From an uncultured Anaerotruncus sp. (GTDB lineage Bacteria > Bacillota > Clostridia > Oscillospirales > Ruminococcaceae): 57,133 nucleotides of DNA. Positions within the stretch are counted from its first letter, which is position 1. Each line of letters begins with the position of its first letter. The stretch spans positions 1-57,133 of the forward strand of contig CALWZG010000066.1 in the NCBI GenBank assembly GCA_944385965.1. Direction: 5' to 3'. Shown one piece after another: positions 26,238 through 34,377 of the stretch. Made by a program: the position numbers and the translations under genes. Under the pieces are notes generated by a model that worked only from the letters and a program-made list of their open reading frames with translations, made no database searches and was not told the DNA's origin.

Positions 26238-26996
26238 GTGGGGCGCTATCTGCGGCAAATCCGGCTGGATTCCCAGCCAGAAGGGTATTTGGCGGAACTT
26301 CCGGTGGTGCGGAGCCTAATGGCTTCCCAAGGGCTACACTTTCAATCGAACATCACCTTTTTCGTGGGGGAAAACGGCACGGGAAAATCCACCTTGATAG
26401 AAGCTATGGCGGTTCTGCTAGGGTTCAATCCGGAGGGCGGCACCTGGAATTTCAGCTTCTCCACCTGTGAGAGCCATTCCCAGCTTTACCAGCACCTGAA
26501 AGCAGTCCGGGGAACCAAACGCCCAAAGGATGGGTTTTTCCTCCGGGCGGAAAGCTTTTATAACGCCGCCTCCTATATTGACCAGGTGAATAAGATACCC
26601 TTCCGCGGGCCGCCCCTCATCGACTCTTATGGGGGAACCTCCCTCCACAAGCAGTCCCACGGGGAGAGCTTCCTGGCCCTGGCCCGGAACCGCTTTGGAG
26701 GGCAGGGGCTGTATCTGCTGGACGAGCCGGAGGCGGCTCTTTCCCCCACCGGCCAGATGGCCCTGATGCTGGAATTCCAGCGGCTTTTAGAGCAGGACTC
26801 CCAGCTGATTATCGCCACCCACTCCCCCATTCTGCTGACCTTTCCGGGAGCTGAAATCTTTCAGCTCACCCCCGAGGGCATCCAGCGGGTGTCCTACCAG
26901 GAGACCCTTCATTACCAGCTGACCCGCAGCTTTTTGGAGAACCCCCAGCGGATGCTCAACTATCTGTTTGCGGAGGATGGGGAGGAACAGCCCTGA
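26238..26996 (+). CDS. AAA-family ATPase (SMC/OLD-like ABC ATPase)
   Basis: A 252-residue cytoplasmic ATPase. Walker A is GENGTGKST at about residues 40-48, the signature is SHGES near 150, Walker B is LYLLDEPEAALSP near 165-177 and the H-loop is ATHSPI near 200. There is no membrane partner and no coiled-coil arm, so it is not a transporter subunit but a small stand-alone predicted ATPase. The start is GTG at 26238 behind GAGGGG, five bases after the regulator's stop, so the two are cotranscribed. Its biological role is unknown. Confidence 0.85.
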   Translation: MGRYLRQIRLDSQPEGYLAELPVVRSLMASQGLHFQSNITFFVGENGTGKSTLIEAMAVLLGFNPEGGTWNFSFSTCESHSQLYQHLKAVRGTKRPKDGFFLRAESFYNAASYIDQVNKIPFRGPPLIDSYGGTSLHKQSHGESFLALARNRFGGQGLYLLDEPEAALSPTGQMALMLEFQRLLEQDSQLIIATHSPILLTFPGAEIFQLTPEGIQRVSYQETLHYQLTRSFLENPQRMLNYLFAEDGEEQP

Positions 26997-27031
26997 GAAG
27001 TCCATCCCCCTTCCGCCTCTTGTTTGCTTTT

Positions 27032-27061
27032 GGATTCCTGATTATCAGGAATCCATTTTTT
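27032..27061 (+). terminator. Terminator after the regulator-ATPase operon
   Basis: A perfect 10-bp stem (27032-27041 with 27045-27054), loop TTA, then A and six T residues. Confidence 0.93.
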
Positions 27062-27068
27062 ATATCCT

Positions 27069-28445
27069 TCAAAATCCCTGTTCCTTCAGCTCCCGCACCA
27101 GCTCCACATAAAACTCCCGCACGTCAAAGCCCCGTATATTCTGACGGTTCAGGTCAATCATGTCCCCATGGGAAATGCCCCGGTGACCTGGCGTGGAGGC
27201 CATCCGAAAACGGCTTCCCCATTTCATGGAGTCCACCCCCACCAGCCCGTCATTCTCCTTCTCAAAGCGGCGCACCAGCAGGTAGGCCAGGTTTAATGGG
27301 AAAGGGGCGCTGGTCCAGCCCTTCATCTTAGAGCCTACGCTTTGATAGAACACCTCTGGAGCATCCGGGGTCTCCTGGTTGAATTGGGCACAGTAACGGG
27401 AGGTCAGGTCCTCCACCGCCGCGTTAAAATCAGGGTTGGTGTCCCCCAACCTTCTCAGGGCGGCGTTGTACCGCCCTGCGATGCCGTGATAGAATCCCAC
27501 AGGCAGCCTCTCCAACAGCCAATCTACAAAGGCGCAGCCCTGGTGAGGGGTATTTACAGTGGTCAGGGAAGCCACATAAGGGGCCAATCCCAGGCAGCTA
27601 ATGGCGTACCGGCTTTCCAGCCCCCCTTTGGAATGGGCGATGATGTTCACCTTTTCACAGCCGGTCTTGGCCACCACCCCCAGAATGGTCTCCCGCAGTT
27701 CCGCTGCCGCGTCCTTGGTTCTGGCTGCTGACTGCTGTCCCCCATAAAAGATTTCTGCCCCGTTCCGAATCAGCTCCCCAGGGACTCTCCCCCAGTAGTT
27801 GAAGCATTTCCGGTCCCGGAAGAAGACCCCATGGACCAGTACAATGGGATAACGGGTTTTGCAGGTGTCGTTAAGGCGGCGGATTTGGTTCTGTTCCTCT
27901 TTTTCCGTTTCAAATTGGTACTCCTCTTTTACAATCCTGCATATCTTCCACAGGAAAAATAAGTTTACCACCGGCACCCACCAGAACAGCAGCCCCAAAA
28001 TCCGCCACTTGACCCCCAGCTGAACCGATGAGGTGTACATACGGATGAAACCATTCCAAATCAGCACCGTCTCCAAAAGAAGCCAGACCAGAAGATGCAG
28101 CAGAACCCCCCAGACGGTCAATGTGATAATCCCTTTCCCGGACAAAACCATCAGGTAGAAGATGCCCAAAAGCAGGTTCAGGGTAAAGGAAATGGCGGCA
28201 ATTTCTATGAGAATCTCCCCGCCCAGCATCACCTTTAACCGGGCAAAGGCGCCTTTCTCCCAGTCAGGGGCGATATTCACCCCCAAAAAGCAGAGCAGCA
28301 GCCCCAGAAGCAAAGCCCAATAAACCGGCCATCCCATCCCGGAGGTGAGCCGAATCACGTCCAAATTGGTCAGTCCCACAACCACCAAAACCCCAAACAG
28401 TTTTCCCAACCTTCGCAAAGCATCTCTCTCCTCTCCTGATTTCAC
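27069..28445 (-). CDS. Lipase-like alpha/beta hydrolase with N-terminal membrane domain
   Basis: 458 residues. The first 200 contain about five hydrophobic helices. The rest is an alpha/beta hydrolase of triacylglycerol-lipase type with oxyanion motif VHGVFFRD and nucleophile elbow AHSKGG, then TPHQG, the END segment for the acid and a GISHGDMID His region. The soluble domain is closely similar throughout to the protein encoded at 28759-29574, so the two are paralogues. GTG at 28445 has GGAGGG eight bases upstream; a TTG ten codons later also has a purine-rich site. The substrate, perhaps membrane lipid, is unknown. Confidence 0.88.
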   Translation of the reverse strand: MKSGEERDALRRLGKLFGVLVVVGLTNLDVIRLTSGMGWPVYWALLLGLLLCFLGVNIAPDWEKGAFARLKVMLGGEILIEIAAISFTLNLLLGIFYLMVLSGKGIITLTVWGVLLHLLVWLLLETVLIWNGFIRMYTSSVQLGVKWRILGLLFWWVPVVNLFFLWKICRIVKEEYQFETEKEEQNQIRRLNDTCKTRYPIVLVHGVFFRDRKCFNYWGRVPGELIRNGAEIFYGGQQSAARTKDAAAELRETILGVVAKTGCEKVNIIAHSKGGLESRYAISCLGLAPYVASLTTVNTPHQGCAFVDWLLERLPVGFYHGIAGRYNAALRRLGDTNPDFNAAVEDLTSRYCAQFNQETPDAPEVFYQSVGSKMKGWTSAPFPLNLAYLLVRRFEKENDGLVGVDSMKWGSRFRMASTPGHRGISHGDMIDLNRQNIRGFDVREFYVELVRELKEQGF

Positions 28446-28561
28446 CGGACACCCTCCGGCTTCCCTTCAGCCCAAAATCCCGCAGCGATTTTGCTTTGAA
28501 CAAATTATATGGAATTTTCTCCCTTCTTTCAAGAGCAGCGGCCCCTTTTCTCCACTACCGG

Positions 28562-28591
28562 TTGATGGAGACCCTTCCTCCGTGGTATAAT
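28562..28591 (+). promoter_or_regulatory. Putative promoter of the second lipase gene
   Basis: TTGATG (28562-28567), 18 bases, TATAAT (28586-28591). The -10 box lies inside the left arm of the hairpin at 28585-28613. Confidence 0.55.
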
Positions 28592-28701
28592 AGCCGCAGA
28601 ACGGCTATTATACATCTCATGGCCAGGACGATACGTGGGCTGTGCCCACTTCCGTCCTCATGGCCAATTATACCATTTACACTTCGTGTTCATGGTATAA
28701 T
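28585..28701. repeat. Compound palindromic element
   Basis: A 12-bp perfect stem (28585-28596 with 28602-28613, loop CAGAA) is followed by GGACG...CGTCC around a 6-bp GTGGGC/GCCCAC hairpin, then TTATACCAT...ATGGTATAA ending near 28701. Both ends carry GGTATAAT. It could be a small repetitive element or a structured leader. Confidence 0.6.
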
Positions 28702-28758
28702 GCTCCCATACATCCTATGGATGGGCAGCCAACCGCTGATTGTATGGAGGGAATCAAT

Positions 28759-29574
28759 TTGGAGGAACAAACCTGCTGCACCCGCTATCCCATTCTCCTC
28801 ATTCATGGCACCGGCTTCCGGGACTGGAAGGGCTTAGGCTACTGGGGCCGCATCCCAAAAGCCTTGGAGCGCCATGGCGCCCGGATTTTTTTCGGCGGCC
28901 AGGATGCCTGGGCCACGGTGGAGGAAAACGCCGCCCATCTCAAAAAGCGGGTACAGCAGATACTGGAACAAACAGGCTGCCAAAAGGTGAACATCATCGC
29001 CCACTCCAAAGGGGGACTGGAAGCCCGCTATCTGGTTTCCTCCCTTGGCATGGGGCCTTATGTGGCCTCGGTCACCCTCATCTCCACCCCCAACCACGGC
29101 TCCAAAACCATGGACCTGATTTTCCGGCTGCCCCAGCCCCTTTTGCGGCTGGCGGGAATTTTTGTCAATGGCTGGTTTCGCTTTATTGGGGACCGGCACC
29201 CGGATTTCTGTTCCGCCTGCGTTGAGTTTACCACCTCTTGGGCCAAGACCTTCAACCTCCGAAACCCGGATGTTCCCGGTGTCCTCTACCGCAGCTACGC
29301 TGGTGTGATGAGTTCCTTTTGCAGCGACCTGTTTATGTGGTGGCAGAATCTGATCATCAGTTTGGTGGAAGGGCGCAACGATGGCCTTGTGACGGTTGAC
29401 TCCGCCGCCTGGACCAATTTCAAGGGGGTCTGGAAGGGGGCCGGAGGCCGTGGGGTGTCCCATATGGATGAGGTGGATTTCCGCCGCCGTCCCATCATCA
29501 AGGGAGGCCAAACCTGGGATGTGGTGGACGAGTACCTGAAAATGGCGGCGGAGCTGAAAGATTTAGGCCTGTAA
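28759..29574 (+). CDS. Lipase-like alpha/beta hydrolase (soluble paralogue)
   Basis: A 271-residue alpha/beta hydrolase. LIHGTGFRDW carries the oxyanion loop, AHSKGG the nucleophile serine, STPNHG follows as in bacterial lipases, and GRNDGLVTVDS and GVSHMDE supply the acid and histidine. It lacks the membrane domain of its paralogue on the opposite strand. TTG at 28759 is preferred because GGAGGG lies seven bases upstream; the in-frame ATG at 28744 overlaps that site and has none of its own. There is no signal peptide, so it is cytoplasmic or peripherally membrane-bound. Confidence 0.87.
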   Translation: MEEQTCCTRYPILLIHGTGFRDWKGLGYWGRIPKALERHGARIFFGGQDAWATVEENAAHLKKRVQQILEQTGCQKVNIIAHSKGGLEARYLVSSLGMGPYVASVTLISTPNHGSKTMDLIFRLPQPLLRLAGIFVNGWFRFIGDRHPDFCSACVEFTTSWAKTFNLRNPDVPGVLYRSYAGVMSSFCSDLFMWWQNLIISLVEGRNDGLVTVDSAAWTNFKGVWKGAGGRGVSHMDEVDFRRRPIIKGGQTWDVVDEYLKMAAELKDLGL

Positions 29575-29590
29575 CCGTCTTATAAAACAC

Positions 29591-29634
29591 AAGCCCCCCT
29601 GCCCCTTTGACCAGGGGCGGGGGATGGCTTTTTC
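29591..29634 (+). terminator. Terminator after the second lipase gene
   Basis: A long GC-rich stem with a single bulged T (AAGCC...GGCTT outside, CCCCT/AGGGG at the loop) followed by five T residues. Confidence 0.85.
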
Positions 29635-29699
29635 CAGCTTAAAGTACATCGGGCCTGCCGCCCCCCGGCGAAAGGCCCATTGATAGGAGGAACATCAAC

Positions 29700-31403
29700 A
29701 TGCAGACAGCCACAGATTTAAGAAACCTGCTGACCCGAATCGACCGGAAAAGCTATCCAGCCTATAAAGACACTCGGGGAAGTTATCAGTTCCCGGGATA
29801 CATCCTGTCCATTGACCATGTGCAGGGGGACCCCTTCGCCGCCCCTTCCAAGCTGAGTATTCATGTCAGCGGCAAGTCAGCGGCCTTTCCCCAGTCCCTC
29901 TACCAAACCCCCTGCCAGCGCATCGCCCTTCAGGACGAGCTGACCCGTGGGTTTGGGCGGCAGGCCCAGCAGGCTTCCCATCAGGCCAAGGGGTCCGGTC
30001 ACAGTGGGCTTATCTCGGTGAGCCGGTGCGGCCAGGAGGTTTTGGAACGGACTGCCTGCTCCCTGAACCCGGAAACCGGAGACCTGCTGCTGCGGCTGGA
30101 GGTGGGGTTCCCGGCCAACGGCCGCACCATCAACGCCCGGGAACTGGAAAAAATCCTCTTTGAACTGCTGCCCCGCTGTGTCCAAGGGTCCTTGTTCTAC
30201 AAGAACCTGAACCCCAAACGGCTGCAAGAGGTAGCGGATTTGGCGGAGGACCAGCAGTTTATCCGGGAGGCCCTGCCTAAGCTGGGGCTGTGCGCTTTTG
30301 TGGCCAACGGCAGCCTTCTGCCCCGGGCCTCCGGGGTTTCCCCCCTGCCTATGAAGGGAGGGGTGGCCTTCCAGTCCCCAAAGGAGCTGGAGGTGACCCT
30401 GGAGCTGCCCCACAAAGGGAAACTGACCGGCATGGGGATTCCCAAGGGAATCACCCTGATTGTGGGAGGGGGGTATCACGGCAAATCCACCCTGCTGGAA
30501 GCCCTGGAGCTGGGGGTTTACAACCACATCGCCGGGGATGGCCGGGAATATGTCATCACCGACCAAACCGCCATGAAAATTCGGGCGGAGGATGGACGGA
30601 GCATCCAGCGCACCGACATCTCCATGTTTATCAACCACCTGCCCAACGGGAAGGACACAAAGGCTTTTGTCACCGAGGACGCCAGCGGCAGCACCTCCCA
30701 GGCGGCCAACGTGGTGGAAAGCATGGAGGCGGGAGCTTCCCTGCTGCTCATCGACGAGGATACCAGCGCCACCAACTTTATGATTCGGGATGAGCTGATG
30801 CAGCGGGTGATTCACCGGGATATGGAGCCCATCACCCCCTTTATCGACCGGATTCGGGAGCTGTATGAGCGCTACGGGGTTTCCACCATCCTTGTGGCAG
30901 GCAGCTCCGGGGCCTACTTCCAGATGGCGGACCACATTATCCAGATGGACCGGTACATCCCCAAGGAAATCACCGCCCTGGCAAAAAAAGAGGCGGCCGC
31001 CTTCTCAAAGGGCAGCCCGGCTCTGGAACCGGCCCTGGCTCCCAACTTCCAGCGCTGCCCCAAGGCGTCCCCGGAATTCCGGGGCGGGGAGCGCATCAAG
31101 ATGAAAACCCTGGGGCGGGATGGGGTGTCCATCAACCGGGAGACCATTGACCTGCGGTATGTGGAGCAGCTGGCCGACAGCGAGCAGGCCACCGCTCTGG
31201 GGTACTGCCTGGCTTACGCCCAAAAGCATCTGCTTGATGGCAAAAAAGAGCTGCGGCAGGTGGTAGAGCAGCTGGAAGCCCTGATGGATAAGCAAACTCT
31301 GGCCGCCCTGTGCGAGAGCCCTTCCAATGTGGCCGCTTTGGCCCGTCCCAGAAGGCAGGAGCTGTTCGCCTGCTTCAACCGGTACCGGGGCCTGAAGCTG
31401 TAA
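29700..31403 (+). CDS. ABC_ATPase-family protein (predicted ABC-class ATPase, MRB1590-like)
   Basis: A 567-residue soluble ATPase that I recognise as the ABC_ATPase family, whose structurally known relative is the trypanosome RNA-editing protein MRB1590. Walker A is GGGYHGKST near residue 257 and Walker B LLLIDEDTSATNF near 348-360. A SRCGQEVLERT segment and an N-terminal alpha/beta domain precede the ATPase core, and a helical C-terminal region follows from about 470. There is no transmembrane partner. TAGGAGG precedes the ATG. It heads an operon with an RlaP-like nucleotidyltransferase and the CCA-adding enzyme, which points to RNA as the likely substrate. Confidence 0.92.
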   Translation: MQTATDLRNLLTRIDRKSYPAYKDTRGSYQFPGYILSIDHVQGDPFAAPSKLSIHVSGKSAAFPQSLYQTPCQRIALQDELTRGFGRQAQQASHQAKGSGHSGLISVSRCGQEVLERTACSLNPETGDLLLRLEVGFPANGRTINARELEKILFELLPRCVQGSLFYKNLNPKRLQEVADLAEDQQFIREALPKLGLCAFVANGSLLPRASGVSPLPMKGGVAFQSPKELEVTLELPHKGKLTGMGIPKGITLIVGGGYHGKSTLLEALELGVYNHIAGDGREYVITDQTAMKIRAEDGRSIQRTDISMFINHLPNGKDTKAFVTEDASGSTSQAANVVESMEAGASLLLIDEDTSATNFMIRDELMQRVIHRDMEPITPFIDRIRELYERYGVSTILVAGSSGAYFQMADHIIQMDRYIPKEITALAKKEAAAFSKGSPALEPALAPNFQRCPKASPEFRGGERIKMKTLGRDGVSINRETIDLRYVEQLADSEQATALGYCLAYAQKHLLDGKKELRQVVEQLEALMDKQTLAALCESPSNVAALARPRRQELFACFNRYRGLKL

Positions 31404-31442
31404 AACCTGCTTTCCCTATCTTATAAAAAGGCGGTGAGGACT

Positions 31443-32198
31443 TTGGAAAGCGTAATTCAAGAGACCCTGAGAGAGATTGAGAACAGGGAAGGCTGTAAAA
31501 TCCTGCTGGCGGTGGAATCGGGGAGCCGGGCCTGGGGGTTTGCCTCCCCGGACAGTGATTATGATGTCCGGTTTATTTACGTCCGGCCCAAGGAATGGTA
31601 TCTCAAACTGGAACAGACCCAGGACGTGATTGAGCTTCCCATCAATGACCTTCTGGATGTGAATGGCTGGGATGTGGCCAAAACCCTGCGGCTCCTTTAC
31701 AAATCCAATCCCACTTTATTTGAGTGGTTCTCCTCTCCCATCGTTTACCGGGACAGCCCCTTCGCGGAGACGTTCCGGCCCCTGATGCAGACCTATTTCT
31801 CCTCCAAAAGCGGTTTGTGGCACTACCTGCGGATGGCGGAGGGGAACTATCGGAACTATCTCCGTGGAGAACTGGTCAGGGCAAAAAAATACTTCTATGT
31901 GCTGCGCCCGGTGCTGGCCTGCCGCTGGATTCTGGAGAAGGGGACCCCGCCGCCCATGCTGTTTTCCCAGCTAATGGAAAGCCAGCTGGAAAGCGGGCTG
32001 AAAGGGCTGGTTCAGCAGCTTTTGGAGCTGAAAGTCAAGCTGCCGGAGGTGAAGGAAATCCCACGGATTGACCCTTTAAACCAATATCTGGACTCCAGTA
32101 TTCTTGAAATCAAACAGCGGATTCAGCAAATTCCTGAAGAACCCCCTCGGGATTGGGGAGAGCTGGACGCCTTATTTCTTTCTGTATTGGGGATGTGA
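31443..32198 (+). CDS. RlaP-like nucleotidyltransferase
   Basis: A 251-residue protein of the polymerase-beta nucleotidyltransferase superfamily, RlaP (RNA ligase-associated) type. The signature GSRAWGFASPDSDYDVRF at about residues 27-44 supplies the GS and DxD metal-binding motif; the C-terminal half is helical. Members are presumed to add nucleotides to RNA or protein, but substrates are not established. The start is taken as TTG 31443 because AAAGGCGGTGA (31427-31437) matches the 16S tail with one mismatch at correct spacing; GTG at 31434 sits inside it. It lies 39 bases after the ABC_ATPase stop and three bases before cca. Confidence 0.88.
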   Translation: MESVIQETLREIENREGCKILLAVESGSRAWGFASPDSDYDVRFIYVRPKEWYLKLEQTQDVIELPINDLLDVNGWDVAKTLRLLYKSNPTLFEWFSSPIVYRDSPFAETFRPLMQTYFSSKSGLWHYLRMAEGNYRNYLRGELVRAKKYFYVLRPVLACRWILEKGTPPPMLFSQLMESQLESGLKGLVQQLLELKVKLPEVKEIPRIDPLNQYLDSSILEIKQRIQQIPEEPPRDWGELDALFLSVLGM

Positions 32199-32201
32199 CC
32201 T

Positions 32202-33578
32202 TTGATTCATTTACCACCGCAAGTCCATCAGGCCCTGGCCATGCTGGGAGCCAGGGGCTATGAGGCTTTTCTTGTGGGCGGGGCGGTCCGGGATTATGCC
32301 CGGGGACAAGATTCTGCCAAGGACTGGGACATCGCCACCAACGCCCTGCCAAAGGAGGTGGCTGAGGTGTTCGCCGGTTATCCCCTGCTGGAAACCGGTC
32401 TGAAACATGGCACCGTCACCCTGGTGATGGACCATATGCCTTTGGAGATTACCACCTATCGCATGGATGGGGATTACTCAGACCATCGGCATCCTGACTC
32501 GGTCCGCTTTACAAGGAGCCTGAAAGAGGACCTGCTGCGCCGGGATTTCACCATCAACGCCCTGGCCTACCACCCTGACACTGGGATTGTGGATTTGGTG
32601 GGCGGGCTGGAGGATTTGGCCCAGAGGCTTATCCGCTGTGTGGGAGAGCCCGACCGGAGATTTCAGGAGGATGGGCTGCGCATCCTGCGGGCCCTGCGGT
32701 TCGCCTCGGTATATCAGATGGGCATTGAGGAGGCCACGGCGGCAGGCATCCACAACAATAAAAAGCTGCTGGAGGCCATCGCCTGGGAGCGGATTCAAGC
32801 TGAGCTGACCAAAATGCTTCAGGGTGATGGGATTGGGCCGATTCTCCGGGAGTTTGGGGACGTGCTGGCGGTTCCCATCCCCGAGCTGGTTCCCACCTTT
32901 GGGTTCCAGCAGCGCAACCCTCACCATGATAAAACCGTTTGGGAGCATACAATAGCGGTGGTGTCCAACACACCTCCCGACCCCATTCTTCGCTGGGCCT
33001 CTCTGCTCCATGACCTCGGCAAGCCCTCCTGCTTTTCCATGGACCAGGAAGGGGTGGGCCACTTTTACGGGCACCCACAAAAAAGCGCCGCCCTGGCGGA
33101 AGAAATCCTGTCCCGCCTGCGGTTTGACACCGCCAGCCGCCTTCAAATTCTGGAACTGGTACAAGCTCACGACCTGCCCATCTCCCCCAGCCGGAAACCC
33201 CTGAAACGGCTGATTGGAAAGCTGGGGGCGGACCGGGTCAAACAGCTGATTGAACTGCGCAAGGCGGACGTTTTGGGGCAGGCGGCTCCCTTGGCGGGTC
33301 GGATACAAACCTATGAGCAGGTCAGGGAGCTTCTGGACCAGCTGCTTTCGGAGGAAGGATGCTTTTCCTTAAAAGACCTGAAGATAAACGGCAGGGACCT
33401 TGTGGCTATGGGTTTTCAGGGCAAGGAGATTGGGGCTGCTCTGCGGGCCTGTCTCTGGGCTGTCATTGAGGAACAGGTTCCCAACCGCCGTGAGGCCCTG
33501 ATAGAGCTGGCAAAAAATCTCCCTCAGCAAGGCCTTGAAGGAATTTCCATCAACCCTGACCACTCAAATCCCTTTTAA
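32202..33578 (+). CDS. cca: CCA tRNA nucleotidyltransferase with HD domain
   Basis: A 458-residue class II tRNA nucleotidyltransferase that builds or repairs the 3' CCA end using CTP and ATP. FLVGGAVRDYARG (about 25-37) and KDWDIATNA provide the GG and DxD motifs, RRDFTINAL and the DGLRILRALRFAS segment the base- and RNA-binding regions. An HD-type phosphohydrolase domain (LLHDLGKP near 270) follows. The start is TTG 32202, three bases after the upstream stop and behind GGGGATGTGA. No upstream ATG is available. Its stop overlaps the convergent ferredoxin gene by four bases. Confidence 0.95.
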   Translation: MIHLPPQVHQALAMLGARGYEAFLVGGAVRDYARGQDSAKDWDIATNALPKEVAEVFAGYPLLETGLKHGTVTLVMDHMPLEITTYRMDGDYSDHRHPDSVRFTRSLKEDLLRRDFTINALAYHPDTGIVDLVGGLEDLAQRLIRCVGEPDRRFQEDGLRILRALRFASVYQMGIEEATAAGIHNNKKLLEAIAWERIQAELTKMLQGDGIGPILREFGDVLAVPIPELVPTFGFQQRNPHHDKTVWEHTIAVVSNTPPDPILRWASLLHDLGKPSCFSMDQEGVGHFYGHPQKSAALAEEILSRLRFDTASRLQILELVQAHDLPISPSRKPLKRLIGKLGADRVKQLIELRKADVLGQAAPLAGRIQTYEQVRELLDQLLSEEGCFSLKDLKINGRDLVAMGFQGKEIGAALRACLWAVIEEQVPNRREALIELAKNLPQQGLEGISINPDHSNPF

Positions 33579-34324
33579 AGCTTGGGGCATTGGTATCTTG
33601 GTTTGCCCCGGCTGGCCTTTCCATACTCAATGGCGTTTACCGGACAGCCGCAGATACAAGCCATACAGTGGGTGCAGTCCTGTCCCCAGACAGGTTTGCC
33701 CTCCACCAGCTGGATATTGCCCAGAGGACAGAGTTTCTCACACTTTCCACAGGACACACAAGCCCCTGAAACCCGAAAGGGCTTTGCTTGAATCTGAAAT
33801 CTATAAAACAAGTGGTTTACAATGCCGGATTTCAGCCCATCCAAAAGACTTGCCTTTCTGGTGGGGAATGGCTGTCCCTGCTGAATCCAGGCGGCGCATT
33901 GGCCCACCACCGGGCCCGCCGCCTCAATGATTTCCAGCGCCTCTTTTGGACCTGGCGGGGTGAACATGGCGATATAATTTTCCGGCATCACCACCGGCCA
34001 GGTCCCATGGCAGCAAAATCCCTTCTCCTGGCAAAGCTTTTCGTTTTGGGAAAACCCCTTTCCAATATCATTGCCGCAGGTCATAACAAAATAAGCGTTT
34101 TTGTTTCCCGAGAAGCTGCTTTGCCGGATGAACTCCATAAACACATGGGGCAGCTGCCAGCTGTAAGTGGGTGCCACAAAGACCCAGGGCTTTTCCGAAG
34201 CAAGCTCCGCCCCTATACGGTCCCGAATAAACTGAAAGCTGTCAATACATTCATCCCCCAAAAGTTCCGCCAGCAGCTGGGCGCAATATCGGCTGTTGCC
34301 CGTTGCTGTAAAATAAACAATCAT
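33575..34324 (-). CDS. EFR1-type flavodoxin/ferredoxin protein
   Basis: A 249-residue two-domain redox protein. The N-terminal 160 residues form a flavodoxin-like FMN domain (YFTATGNSRYCAQLLA as the phosphate loop). The C-terminal part carries two [4Fe-4S] motifs, CVSCGKCEKLCP and CTHCMACICGCP. Such EFR1-family proteins shuttle electrons in anaerobes, with unknown partners. ATG at 34324 (MIVYFTATG) follows AAAAGGAGA; an in-frame ATG seven codons upstream overlaps that site. It is convergent with cca, overlapping by four bases, and no terminator lies between them. Confidence 0.93.
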   Translation of the reverse strand: MIVYFTATGNSRYCAQLLAELLGDECIDSFQFIRDRIGAELASEKPWVFVAPTYSWQLPHVFMEFIRQSSFSGNKNAYFVMTCGNDIGKGFSQNEKLCQEKGFCCHGTWPVVMPENYIAMFTPPGPKEALEIIEAAGPVVGQCAAWIQQGQPFPTRKASLLDGLKSGIVNHLFYRFQIQAKPFRVSGACVSCGKCEKLCPLGNIQLVEGKPVWGQDCTHCMACICGCPVNAIEYGKASRGKPRYQCPKL

Positions 34325-34377
34325 ATCCTGTCTCCTTTTCATTTTAAAACAGAGGAAGCTTGCCTGTCAGACAGTCC

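Larger units (their letters stand above)
28446..28758. other. 313-base divergent gap with palindromic element
   Basis: It contains a promoter (28562-28591), a 12-bp perfect hairpin, a second short hairpin and a 9-bp inverted repeat up to 28701. No gene is seen. Details are given under the repeat at 28585-28701. Confidence 0.6.
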
